From: SYIM01 sp041182885
Lineage (GTDB): Bacteria; Pseudomonadota; Gammaproteobacteria; Burkholderiales; Burkholderiaceae_E
Length of the DNA stretch: 11,120 bases
Reading direction: 5' to 3'
NCBI GenBank assembly: GCA_049423065.1
Contig: JBMSQB010000114.1
Coordinates: 1 to 11,120, forward strand
Shown here: one piece after another, positions 1 through 6,597 of the stretch
How the letters are laid out: each line of letters starts with the position of its first letter
How positions within the stretch are numbered: position 1 is the stretch's first letter
Notes under the pieces: generated by a model
Databases searched by the model: none
Seen by the model: the letters and a program-made list of their open reading frames with translations, nothing else
Told to the model about the DNA's origin: nothing
Program-made: the position numbers and the translations under genes

Positions 1-167
1 GCAGCGGCAGACGAAGCGGCGGATGAAGCGGCGGATGAAGCAGCCGGGTCCGCCACGACCCCGGCCGTCAGCGCCTGTTCGGACGCCGCAAGCGCGGCGG
101 GCGTCTGCGCAGACGCATCCGGGCTTGGCGTGGGTGGGGACTTTTTACGACGGAAGAATCCGAACAT
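1..167 (-). CDS. ftsY: Signal recognition particle receptor FtsY, N-terminal fragment (cut by the window edge)
   Basis: Reading leftward from an ATG at 167-165, the open frame begins MFGFFRRKK and continues without a stop to the window edge, covering about 55 residues. A short aromatic/basic start followed by a low-complexity, Ala/Ser/Pro-rich acidic stretch is typical of the FtsY A-domain. FtsY is the GTPase receptor that docks SRP-ribosome complexes at the inner membrane. Its NG GTPase domain would lie outside the window. The visible segment ends in Ala-Ala-Ser-Ser repeats encoded by a 12-bp tandem repeat. A GGAGG (complement of 181-185) lies 13 nt before the ATG, rather far for a ribosome binding site. 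The head-to-head position against an M16 peptidase pair, rsmD and coaD is the usual betaproteobacterial arrangement and supports the call. No catalytic motif is visible, so identity rests on the N-terminus and context. Confidence 0.8.
   Translation of the reverse strand, partial: MFGFFRRKKSPPTPSPDASAQTPAALAASEQALTAGVVADPAASSAASSAASSAA
4..39. repeat. 12-bp tandem repeat, three units, inside ftsY
   Basis: Units at 16-27 and 28-39 are identical (GCGGCGGATGAA on the plus strand). The unit at 4-15 matches 10 of 12 bases. On the minus strand they encode repeated Ala-Ala-Ser-Ser in the FtsY linker. The array may continue past the left edge. Confidence 0.8.
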
Positions 168-205
168 GGCTACACTCAACCCTCCATTCTAGCCTTGGCT
201 GCCCC

Positions 206-1609
206 GTGAATCCGTTTGCCTTGCTGTCCCGCCGGGCGCTGTGGCCCCTCGTTGTTTCGCTCGCGCTCACCGTTGCGGGCTGGGCCGAGCGTACCGAGGC
301 GTCCGGCGCCACCGCTCACGAACGCACCCTGCCAAACGGGCTCAAGGTGCTCGTGAAGGAAGACCGCCGCGCCCCGACGGTGGTCCACCTGATCGCCTAC
401 CGCGCCGGATCGGTCGATGAGGTCAACGGCCGCACCGGTGTGGCTCACGCGCTCGAGCACATGATGTTCAAGGGCACGCGCACCGTACCGTCGGGCGAAT
501 TCTCGCGCCGCGTGGCGGCCATGGGGGGCCGGGAAAACGCGTTCACGACGCGCGACTACACCGGCTATTTCCAGCAGATTCCCTCGGCGCGGCTGTCCGA
601 GGTGATGGCACTCGAAGCCGACCGCATGACCAACCTGGTGTTGTCGGCCGAGGCTTTCGCGACCGAGCGCGAGGTGGTGATCGAGGAGCGGCGACTGCGT
701 ACCGAAGACCGCGCGCGGTCGCGGGTCTTCGAGCAGCTGATGGCGCTTGCCCTCACCGCCTCCCCGTATCGGCAGCCGGTGATCGGCTGGATGAGCGACC
801 TGCAGTCGATGACGGTTGCCGACCTCGAAGACTGGTACCGCACCTGGTATGCCCCGGGCAACGCGACGCTGGTGGTGGTGGGCGATGTATCGGCACCTGA
901 AGTGTTTGCGCTCGCCGAACGCCACTACGGCACGATCGCCCCGCGCGGGTTGCCTGCCCGAAAGCCTCAGGATGAACCGCCTCAGACCGGCATCCGGTCC
1001 GCGGTGGTGAAGGCGCCCGCCGAAACCGCCTATCTGCTGATGGCCTATCGCGTGCCCCAACTCACCCGGATCGATGGCGCGATCGAGCCCTTTGCGCTCG
1101 AGATGCTCTCCGAGGTGCTGGCCGGAGACGAGAATGGCCGCTTCACCCGCGAACTCGTGCGCCGGCAGCGGGTCGCAGACAGCGCCGGTGCGGGCTACGG
1201 ACTGACCGGTCGCGGACCCGGCCTCTTCACGCTGAGCGGTGTGCCCGCCGCCGGGCGCAGCGTCGCCGAACTGCAGCAGGCGCTCAGGGAGCAGATCGCC
1301 CGGGTGGCGGCGGAAGGGGTGGATGAGCGCGAGCTTGAACGCATCCGGATCGGCTATGTCGCCTCGCGGGTCTATCAGCGCGACTCGCTCATGTCGCAGG
1401 CGATGGAACTGGCAGGCCTGGAGATGGCGGGCTTTTCCCACGCCGACGCCGACCGTCTGCTCGAGCGGGTGCGCGCAGTGACCAGCGATGACGTGAAAGC
1501 GGTGGCTGCGCGCTATTTCGGTGATGACGCGCTCACGGTCGTCACCCTTGATCCACAGCCGCTGTCGGGGGCGCGTCAGGCGCCGCGCGGCTTCTCCGGG
1601 AGGCACTGA
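206..1609 (+). CDS. M16 family zinc metallopeptidase, catalytic subunit, exported
   Basis: This predicted 467-residue protein resembles bacterial M16 (pitrilysin/processing-peptidase-like) proteases. The inverted zinc motif HxxEH is intact at H81-A-L-E84-H85, with the third ligand expected at E161 in EREVVIEERR, 76 residues after H85 as in the family. A C-terminal M16 domain follows (about residues 200-440). The N-terminus has two arginines and a hydrophobic stretch (about residues 11-27), suggesting a Sec signal peptide and periplasmic location. I chose the GTG at 206 because it sits just before this signal and 38 bp from the divergent ftsY start. Longer in-frame starts would lie inside ftsY. 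No clear ribosome binding site precedes it, so a TTG at 218 is possible. The next gene encodes a zinc-site-less partner one base downstream, so the two probably form an obligate pair. The substrate is unknown. Confidence 0.88.
   Translation: MNPFALLSRRALWPLVVSLALTVAGWAERTEASGATAHERTLPNGLKVLVKEDRRAPTVVHLIAYRAGSVDEVNGRTGVAHALEHMMFKGTRTVPSGEFSRRVAAMGGRENAFTTRDYTGYFQQIPSARLSEVMALEADRMTNLVLSAEAFATEREVVIEERRLRTEDRARSRVFEQLMALALTASPYRQPVIGWMSDLQSMTVADLEDWYRTWYAPGNATLVVVGDVSAPEVFALAERHYGTIAPRGLPARKPQDEPPQTGIRSAVVKAPAETAYLLMAYRVPQLTRIDGAIEPFALEMLSEVLAGDENGRFTRELVRRQRVADSAGAGYGLTGRGPGLFTLSGVPAAGRSVAELQQALREQIARVAAEGVDERELERIRIGYVASRVYQRDSLMSQAMELAGLEMAGFSHADADRLLERVRAVTSDDVKAVAARYFGDDALTVVTLDPQPLSGARQAPRGFSGRH
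1598..1603 (+). promoter_or_regulatory. Ribosome binding site of the second M16 gene
   Basis: GGGAGG lies inside the last codons of the first M16 gene, 7 nt before the ATG at 1611. It fixes that start and excludes longer in-frame starts. It suggests coupled translation of the pair. Confidence 0.7.
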
Positions 1610-1610
1610 G

Positions 1611-2957
1611 ATGCCGGGCAGCTCGGGTTGTTCCCTCTGGAGGCTGATACGTTTCGTGCTTGCGCTCGGTGCGGGGCTGTTCGCGATCCCCGCGCTCGCC
1701 GTGCTGCCGATCGAGTCCTGGACCACGGCAAGCGGTACGCGGGTGCTGTTCGTGCGCGCCGATGCCATCCCGATGCTCGATCTGCAGATCGATTTCGATG
1801 CAGGTGGCCGGCTCGCGGCACCAGAGCGTCTGGGTCTTGCCTCGATGGTCAATGCCATGCTCGCCAAGGGCGCGGGTGAGCTCGACGAGGCGGCAATCGC
1901 CGAGGGGTTTGCGCTCACCGGCGCGGGTCGCGGAGGCGGCGCGGGCGACGACAGCGCCTCGGTGTCGCTGCGCAGTCTCACCAGCGAGCCGCAGCTCTCG
2001 CGTGCGATCGAGCTGCTTGCGCTCCTTCTCTCAAAGCCCACCTTTCCCCAGTCGGTGCTCGAACGCGAAAAGGCGCGCGTGATCGCGAGTCTTCGCGAAT
2101 CCGCCACCCGGCCAGAGACCCTGGTGCGGCGAAATTTCGGCGCGCTCCTTTATGGCGACCATCCTTATGGACGCTATGCCGAGCCCGAGACGGTGGCTGC
2201 GATCGGGCGCGATGATCTGGTGCGCTTTCATGCGGCGCACTATTCGGCCCGCCGCGCGGTGATCTCGATGATCGGCGCGGTCACCCGCGAGCGCGCAGCC
2301 GCCATTGCCGAGGAGCTCACCCGCGGGCTGCCGGCAGGCACCGATCCGCTGCCTCTTGCCCGGCTGCCAGCCGCCCCGGATCGCGCCGAGCGACGCATCG
2401 AGCACCCCGCCTCGCAGAGCCATGTGCTGGTCGGGCAACGCGGCATTGCGCGCGGCGACCCCGATTTTTTCGCGCTCACCGTGGGCAACTATGTGCTGGG
2501 CGGGGGCGGGTTCGTGTCGCGCCTCTATGGCGAGGTGCGTGAAAAGCGCGGCCTTGCCTACAGCGTCTCGTCGTATTTTTCGCCGCAGATTCAGCCTGGA
2601 CCCTTTGCGATCGGCCTGCAGACCCGCAAAGACCAGGCCGATCAGGCACTCGGCGTGGTGCGAGAGGTGCTTGAGCGTTTCGTGCGGGAGGGCCCGACGG
2701 CTGAAGAACTGGCTGCGGCCAAGTCGAATCTCATCGGCGGGTTTGCGCTGCGCATCGACTCCAACGGCAAGATCCTCGCGCAGCTGTCGGCCATCGGGTT
2801 TTACGGCCTGCCGCTCGATTGGCTCGAGCGCTGGACCGATCGGGTCGCAGCGGTGACGCTCGAGGATGTGCGGGCTGCCTTCCAGCGCCATATCCGGCCC
2901 GAGGCGATGGTCACGGTGGTGGTCGGCGCGCCCCCGGCGGGTGCGTCGGCGCGCTGA
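1611..2957 (+). CDS. M16 family peptidase-like protein, non-catalytic partner, exported
   Basis: This 448-residue M16 homologue has both M16 halves but no HxxEH. The equivalent segment, near GLASMVNAMLAKGAG, lacks the His and Glu ligands, so it cannot bind zinc in the usual way. The C-terminal half keeps the segment RLYGEVREKRGLAYSV, with the Arg and Tyr typical of the partner subunit that helps bind substrate. A signal peptide is evident (hydrophobic residues about 12-30, likely cleavage after PALA at residue 30). The start is the ATG at 1611, preceded by a good ribosome binding site and separated from the upstream stop by one base. Established M16 heterodimers pair one zinc-bearing and one degenerate subunit, and I infer the same here. 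Such genes are often labelled simply as zinc protease, which would be misleading for this one. Confidence 0.86.
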   Translation: MPGSSGCSLWRLIRFVLALGAGLFAIPALAVLPIESWTTASGTRVLFVRADAIPMLDLQIDFDAGGRLAAPERLGLASMVNAMLAKGAGELDEAAIAEGFALTGAGRGGGAGDDSASVSLRSLTSEPQLSRAIELLALLLSKPTFPQSVLEREKARVIASLRESATRPETLVRRNFGALLYGDHPYGRYAEPETVAAIGRDDLVRFHAAHYSARRAVISMIGAVTRERAAAIAEELTRGLPAGTDPLPLARLPAAPDRAERRIEHPASQSHVLVGQRGIARGDPDFFALTVGNYVLGGGGFVSRLYGEVREKRGLAYSVSSYFSPQIQPGPFAIGLQTRKDQADQALGVVREVLERFVREGPTAEELAAAKSNLIGGFALRIDSNGKILAQLSAIGFYGLPLDWLERWTDRVAAVTLEDVRAAFQRHIRPEAMVTVVVGAPPAGASAR

Positions 2958-2968
2958 GCCCACCGGTC

Positions 2969-3643
2969 ATGCCCCCGGGTCCGAGACGATCGCCTGCAGC
3001 GCGCTCCAGCGAGCGTTCCCCGCGCGGGCCCGCGTCGGCGCCGGGACGGATCCGCATCATCGGCGGGCAGTGGAAGCGCACTCCGCTTGATGTGCCGGCG
3101 GTCCCGGGGCTCAGGCCCACGCCGGATCGGGTGCGCGAAACCCTCTTCAACTGGCTTGGCCAGTCGCTCGATGGCTGGCGCTGTCTGGACCTGTTTGCAG
3201 GCACCGGCGCGCTGGGATTGGAGGCGGCCTCGCGCGGCGCTTGCCGGGTGGTGATGGTGGAGCGCGATCGCGCTGCATGCCGAAGCATCGCCGATACGAT
3301 GGCCCGGCTCTCGGCAGGCGGGCAGGTCGAACTGATCGAGGGCGAGGCGCAGCGCGCACTCGACACCCTCAGGCGCCGCGGCGAACCACCCTTTGACCTC
3401 GTCTTTCTCGATCCACCGTTTTCCGAGGACTGGATCGAACGATTGTTGCCGGATCTGGAGGCTGCAGTGAGCCGCGCCGGGCTGGTCTATGCCGAGGCGG
3501 GACGGCCGATAGGTGATCCGCCCGCCGGCTGGCGGCTCGAGCGCTCGGGCTGCGCCGGGCAGGTCCATTATCATCTGTTGCGCCGCATGGGACCGACCGA
3601 GGAATTGCATCATGGTGAGAGCCGTCTACCCGGGAACCTTTGA
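2969..3643 (+). CDS. rsmD: 16S rRNA (guanine(966)-N(2))-methyltransferase RsmD
   Basis: This 224-residue protein methylates N2 of G966 in 16S rRNA using S-adenosylmethionine, during 30S maturation. The family start IRIIGGQWKRTPLDVP is present, then TPDRVRETLFNWL. The SAM-binding motif I is LDLFAGTGALGLEA and the catalytic loop is VFLDPPF. About 26 residues rich in Pro, Arg and Ser precede IRIIGG, a longer tail than in E. coli. The ATG at 2969 is the only plausible nearby start and has no obvious ribosome binding site. It begins 11 nt after the previous stop, so translation is probably coupled. The 3' end overlaps coaD by 32 bp in another frame, giving an extra C-terminal tail of about ten residues. 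The rsmD-coaD adjacency is widespread in bacteria and supports both calls. Confidence 0.93.
   Translation: MPPGPRRSPAARSSERSPRGPASAPGRIRIIGGQWKRTPLDVPAVPGLRPTPDRVRETLFNWLGQSLDGWRCLDLFAGTGALGLEAASRGACRVVMVERDRAACRSIADTMARLSAGGQVELIEGEAQRALDTLRRRGEPPFDLVFLDPPFSEDWIERLLPDLEAAVSRAGLVYAEAGRPIGDPPAGWRLERSGCAGQVHYHLLRRMGPTEELHHGESRLPGNL
3599..3603 (+). promoter_or_regulatory. Ribosome binding site of coaD
   Basis: GAGGA within the 3' end of rsmD, 8 nt before the ATG at 3612. It decides the coaD start and shows that the rsmD/coaD overlap is real. Confidence 0.7.
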
Positions 3644-4112
3644 TCCGCTCACCCGCGGGCACGAAGACATCATCCGTCGCGGCGCATCGCTGTTCGATTC
3701 GGTGGTGGTCGGTGTGGCGGCGAGCCGCGGCAAGAACCCCATCTTCAGTGTCGATGAACGAATCGAGATCGCGCGCGAGGCGCTCGCCGACTGCGCCAAC
3801 GTTCGCATCACCAGCTTTTCTGGCCTTCTGGTCAATTTTCTGCGCGAGCATGATGCGCGGGTGGTGCTGCGCGGCGTTCGCAGCGTGAGCGACTTCGATT
3901 ACGAGTTCCAGATGGCAGGCATGAATCGGCAGATGATGGCCGATTGCGAGACGCTCTTCATGGTGCCCACCGAGGGCCAGATGTTTGTGTCGGGCACGCT
4001 GGTGCGCGAGATCGCGATGATGGGGGGCGACGTCAGCCGCTTTGTTGCGCCGCCGGTTCTCGCCTGGATTCAGCGCAAGCTTGCCTCGCCCGGCCGGGCC
4101 CCGGCGGGCTAG
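3612..4112 (+). CDS. coaD: Phosphopantetheine adenylyltransferase
   Basis: CoaD joins 4'-phosphopantetheine and ATP to give dephospho-CoA and pyrophosphate, the penultimate step of CoA synthesis in the cytoplasm. The 166-residue length is normal for the hexameric bacterial enzyme. The nucleotidyltransferase signature is clear: AVYPGTFDPLTRGHEDII, with T9 and H17 matching the substrate- and ATP-binding Thr and His (T10 and H18 in E. coli). The middle carries VLRGVRSVSDFDYEFQMAGMNRQM. The C-terminal motif reads FVSGTLVREIA; many homologues have SSTLVRE, so a Gly replaces a Ser here, which I believe is common in Betaproteobacteria. The start is the ATG at 3612; a GTG directly after it is a less likely alternative. 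It overlaps rsmD by 32 bp and lies 24 nt before the ferredoxin gene. Confidence 0.96.
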   Translation: MVRAVYPGTFDPLTRGHEDIIRRGASLFDSVVVGVAASRGKNPIFSVDERIEIAREALADCANVRITSFSGLLVNFLREHDARVVLRGVRSVSDFDYEFQMAGMNRQMMADCETLFMVPTEGQMFVSGTLVREIAMMGGDVSRFVAPPVLAWIQRKLASPGRAPAG

Positions 4113-4124
4113 AGCCGCCCTCCC

Positions 4125-4128
4125 GGAG
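4125..4128 (+). promoter_or_regulatory. Ribosome binding site of the ferredoxin gene
   Basis: GGAG, 8 nt before the ATG at 4137. It favours that start over the out-of-frame ATG at 4132. Confidence 0.6.
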
Positions 4129-4136
4129 CGCATGCC

Positions 4137-4397
4137 ATGGCCCTGATGATCACCGACGAGTGCATCAACTGCGACGTGTGTGAACCCGAGTGCCCCAACC
4201 AGGCCATTTCGATGGGCGCCGAGATCTACCAGATCGATCCCGCTCGCTGTACCGAGTGCGTGGGGCATTTCAACGAGCCGCAGTGTCAGCAGGTTTGCCC
4301 GGTGGCCTGCATCCCGTTCAATCCCGACTGGCGAGAGTCGCGTGATCAGCTGATGGCGAAATACCGTGTGCTGCAGCGCGATGTCACAAACCTGTAA
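4137..4397 (+). CDS. YfhL-type 2[4Fe-4S] ferredoxin
   Basis: This 86-residue electron carrier has two cluster motifs. The first is C9-x2-C12-x2-C15-x3-C19-Pro. The second is C38-x2-C41-x8-C50-x3-C54-Pro, with a ninth cysteine at C58. The widened spacing in the second motif and the C-terminal tail are typical of the Allochromatium vinosum/YfhL group, which contains two low-potential clusters. It acts in the cytoplasm; the partner cannot be told from sequence. In many proteobacteria this gene follows coaD, as here. It has a good ribosome binding site and probably shares the upstream transcript. Its last codons (4381-4397) overlap a Pho box that I assign to the downstream sixA gene, so the end of this coding region may serve two functions. 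Confidence 0.93.
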   Translation: MALMITDECINCDVCEPECPNQAISMGAEIYQIDPARCTECVGHFNEPQCQQVCPVACIPFNPDWRESRDQLMAKYRVLQRDVTNL

Positions 4398-4398
4398 C
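4381..4398 (+). promoter_or_regulatory. Predicted Pho box upstream of sixA
   Basis: ATGTCACAAACCTGTAAC fits the PhoB site consensus CTGTCATAWAWCTGTCAY at 14 of 18 positions: two direct heptamers (4381-4387 and 4392-4398) with an A-rich 4-nt spacer. It covers the ferredoxin stop codon and ends 43 nt before the sixA ATG. No convincing -10 box is seen at the expected spacing (4409-4414 is GACGCT), which lowers confidence. The motif is also constrained by coding, but the last heptamer extends beyond the stop. Confidence 0.5.
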
Positions 4399-4441
4399 AG
4401 ACGGGGCTGACGCTTTGGGCTCGATTGATTCGGGTTCGGGG

Positions 4442-4924
4442 ATGGAGCTCATTCTGTGGCGGCATGCCGATGCTGGTGATTCGGTAACCGATCCGGTCGA
4501 TGACCTGGAACGTCGTCTGACCGAACGCGGGCGCCGGCAGGCGTCCCGGGTCGCGCGCTGGCTCGAGTCGCGGCTTCCGGACCGTTGCCTGGTCTACAGC
4601 AGTCCGGCACCCCGGGCGCGGGAGACCGCCGAGGCGCTTGGGGTCAAGGTGCGGATCGATGAGCGCCTGGCACCCGGAGCAAGCGGGGAGACGGTGCTTC
4701 AGGTGGCGGGCTGGCCCGGGAAGGACGGTGGTGACGGGAAAAGCCGCCATGTGCTGATCATCGGTCATCAGCCTTGCCTCGGCGAGGCCTTCGCGCTTGC
4801 ACTGTCCGGGCAGGCGGAGCGCTGGACGATCCGCAAGGGCGCGCTGGTCTGGCTGGTGAGCCGCACGAGTGACCGGGAGTCGTCCGCGTACCTGCGCGCA
4901 GCAATCGGGCCTGAACTCGCCTGA
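4442..4924 (+). CDS. sixA: SixA-type phosphohistidine phosphatase (histidine phosphatase superfamily)
   Basis: This 160-residue protein matches SixA in length and layout. The catalytic phospho-accepting His is H8 in LILWRHADAGD (the RHG motif, RHA here). Then come LTERGRRQASRVARWL, YSSPAPRARETAE, and the second active-site His, H109, in VLIIGHQP. E. coli SixA removes phosphate from histidine in phosphorelay or PTS-related proteins; the target here is unknown. I chose the ATG at 4442 because it starts directly at the conserved first strand. A TTG at 4415 would add nine unconserved residues. Neither has a strong ribosome binding site. It follows the ferredoxin gene by 44 nt and converges on ppx, leaving 27 nt between stops with no visible terminator. 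A predicted Pho box upstream suggests induction by phosphate starvation. Confidence 0.88.
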   Translation: MELILWRHADAGDSVTDPVDDLERRLTERGRRQASRVARWLESRLPDRCLVYSSPAPRARETAEALGVKVRIDERLAPGASGETVLQVAGWPGKDGGDGKSRHVLIIGHQPCLGEAFALALSGQAERWTIRKGALVWLVSRTSDRESSAYLRAAIGPELA

Positions 4925-4951
4925 CGGGCGGATCTGCGCGACGCCCTCGGC

Positions 4952-6454
4952 CTACAGTTCCCGAATCTCGAGCAGCGTGAGCAGCCGCTGCTCGGTCCAG
5001 CGTGCCGCTTCTTCAGCAAGATCTTCGCGGGCCTCGGGGTGGGCGTCCAGCCAGTCGCGCGCGAGTTCGACCCGCGCCGCGCCCTGGCGGAAAAACAGTG
5101 CCGGTAGCGGTGGCGCGCGTTCATCGCCCGTGGCATGACGTTCAAGGAGCACTGCGAGCCGCAGGGCCAGCACAGACAGCCATCCGAGCTCACCTGCCAC
5201 CAGCCCTCGGAGCTTGCGCAACCCGCCGGTCTGCGCGAGGACGAGCGCCGACAGGGCGCCCTGCTCGGCGTCGTTGAAGCCCGGCATGTCAGCGTGGCGC
5301 AGCATGTAGGCGGCGTGTCGGTGGTAATTCTCGTCGGCGATGATTCGGCCCGCATCCGCGAGGCGCGCCGCCCAACCAAGGAGCGCGCGTCGCTCGAGGC
5401 GCTCCTCGCGCACCGCGCGCGCCGCCTGGTCATAGAGTGCGCAGGCCCTCTCGGCCACTCTCCGGCTTTGTACCAGGTCAATCTGGTAACGGCTTTGCAG
5501 TCGCGTCACCGTCTGCTCACGGATGTCGGTACCGGCAAGCGCCGACCAGAGCTCGATCAGGATTCCGTCGCGCAGCGCCGCCTCGCAGTAGTCGATGGTA
5601 TCGATCCCGAACTCATCGAACACCGCAGTCATCACCGCGAGGCCGCCCGCAATCACTGCCCGGCGATCAGGCTTGAGCTGTGTGAAGACCGGCGACTCAT
5701 TGATCGGCGCGGCAAACAACGCCCGTCGCAACTGAGCCAGGGCGAGTCGGTCCAGAACGGGTGAGCCCAACGCATGCCGGGCAAGTTGCGACAGCGCCTT
5801 GGCGGTACCCGAGGTGCCGACGGCGTGCTCCCAACCCAATGCCCGCGAGCGGCGTGCAACGGGCGCAAAGCGCTGCTTGAGCACGCGCAGCGCCCGATCG
5901 AACCTGCGCTCGTCGGCGACGCCGCCCTCAAAATGCGCGAGCGTCGTGTTGACGCAGCCGACGTCGATCGAATCAAGCATCTTCGGGTCATCATGCTCAC
6001 CCAGAATGCATTCGGTCGATCCTCCGCCGATATCGATCACGAGGCGCCTGCGGCCATCACCCAGCGCGTGCGAGGCCCCCACCCAGATGAGGCGTGCTTC
6101 CTCGTGCCCCGTGATCACCTCGATCGGGTAGCCGAGAACGGCCTGCGCATCGGCAAGAAAATCGGCCGAGTTCTGCGCCACCCGCAGCGTGTTGGTGGCC
6201 ACCGCCCGAACCGCCTGCGGTGCGAAGGCGCGAAGCCGGTCGCTGAAGACGCTCAACGCCTCCAGGCCCCGCATCCGCGAGTCGGCGTCCAGCCTGCGCT
6301 CGGTGTCCAGCCCCGCTGCGAGCCGGACGCTGCGCTTGACGCTGTCGATGGCGCGAACCGATGGCGCAGCACCATTGCCCGTGGTGCGGGCGATCAGCAG
6401 CCGGAAGCTGTTCGATCCAAGATCGATTGCGGCAAGCAGGGAGGACTCCGACAT
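4952..6454 (-). CDS. ppx: Exopolyphosphatase (Ppx/GppA family)
   Basis: The 500-residue length is usual for Ppx/GppA. The ASKHA-type ATPase fold is marked by AAIDLGSNSFRLLIAR (residues about 8-23), ATNTLRVAQN, GHEEARLIWVGA, the phosphate-binding loop VIDIGGGSTE, and GTSGTAKALSQLA. The C-terminal half is helical and HD-like, with YHRHAAYML. These enzymes release phosphate from polyphosphate ends; some also hydrolyse pppGpp. The neighbouring ppk1 favours Ppx over GppA, but sequence alone does not exclude dual activity. The start is the ATG at 6454-6452, just ahead of the conserved first strand. An in-frame extension to 6583 would run across the ppk1 regulatory region and is rejected. The ribosome binding site is weak. 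It is divergent from ppk1 across 143 bp and may be under PhoB control from a weak candidate site at 6490-6507. Confidence 0.93.
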   Translation of the reverse strand: MSESSLLAAIDLGSNSFRLLIARTTGNGAAPSVRAIDSVKRSVRLAAGLDTERRLDADSRMRGLEALSVFSDRLRAFAPQAVRAVATNTLRVAQNSADFLADAQAVLGYPIEVITGHEEARLIWVGASHALGDGRRRLVIDIGGGSTECILGEHDDPKMLDSIDVGCVNTTLAHFEGGVADERRFDRALRVLKQRFAPVARRSRALGWEHAVGTSGTAKALSQLARHALGSPVLDRLALAQLRRALFAAPINESPVFTQLKPDRRAVIAGGLAVMTAVFDEFGIDTIDYCEAALRDGILIELWSALAGTDIREQTVTRLQSRYQIDLVQSRRVAERACALYDQAARAVREERLERRALLGWAARLADAGRIIADENYHRHAAYMLRHADMPGFNDAEQGALSALVLAQTGGLRKLRGLVAGELGWLSVLALRLAVLLERHATGDERAPPLPALFFRQGAARVELARDWLDAHPEAREDLAEEAARWTEQRLLTLLEIREL

Positions 6455-6489
6455 CGGTGAAAAGGCCTTGACGATGATCGGGCGCGAGT

Positions 6490-6507
6490 ATGACAGTGCC
6501 TGGACGG
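6490..6507 (-). promoter_or_regulatory. Weak candidate Pho box facing ppx
   Basis: Read on the minus strand, CCGTCCAGGCACTGTCAT matches the Pho box consensus at 12 of 18 positions. One heptamer is perfect (CTGTCAT, complement of 6490-6496) and the other poor. Exactly 10 nt further on is GATCAT (complement of 6474-6479), a 4-of-6 match to a -10 box. Spacing fits PhoB promoters, but the poor heptamer and the very short leader this would give (about 13 nt) keep confidence low. Confidence 0.28.
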
Positions 6508-6519
6508 GCCTGCAGCATC

Positions 6520-6537
6520 GCGTCATCAAACTGTCAT
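6520..6537 (+). promoter_or_regulatory. Predicted Pho box upstream of ppk1
   Basis: GCGTCATCAAACTGTCAT matches CTGTCATAWAWCTGTCAY at 15 of 18 positions: heptamers at 6520-6526 and 6531-6537, with spacer CAAA. The second heptamer is perfect. A weak -10 (GACACT, 6548-6553) lies 10 nt downstream, the usual PhoB promoter spacing. It would start transcription near 6560, consistent with the ATG at 6598. Confidence 0.65.
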
Positions 6538-6597
6538 TGTCGGGACCGACACTGCTTTGCCACCGTGAAAAGGACCTGGCCACTGGCCGGGCGCGCC

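Noticed and set aside
186..191. TAGAAT on the minus strand as the -10 box of ftsY
   Set aside because: It matches 5 of 6 but has no -35 at proper spacing, and the implied start would fall inside or after the candidate ribosome binding site.
23..205. Upstream in-frame extension of the first M16 gene to an ATG at 23
   Set aside because: It lies antisense to ftsY, has Arg/Pro-rich out-of-frame composition, and would place the signal peptide internally.
176..2107. Long minus-strand open frame (643 codons) across the M16 genes
   Set aside because: It is an antisense shadow in GC-rich DNA: no recognisable domain, His/Arg-rich composition, and both plus-strand proteins have clear motifs.
4415..4441. 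TTG start for sixA at 4415
   Set aside because: The nine added residues are not conserved-looking, and the ATG at 4442 opens directly onto the RHA strand.
4925..4951. Search for a bidirectional terminator between convergent sixA and ppx
   Set aside because: The 27-bp gap shows no inverted repeat of useful length and no T or A tract.
6455..6583. N-terminal extension of Ppx to 6583
   Set aside because: The extra 43 residues are unlike the family and would run through the ppk1 Pho box region.
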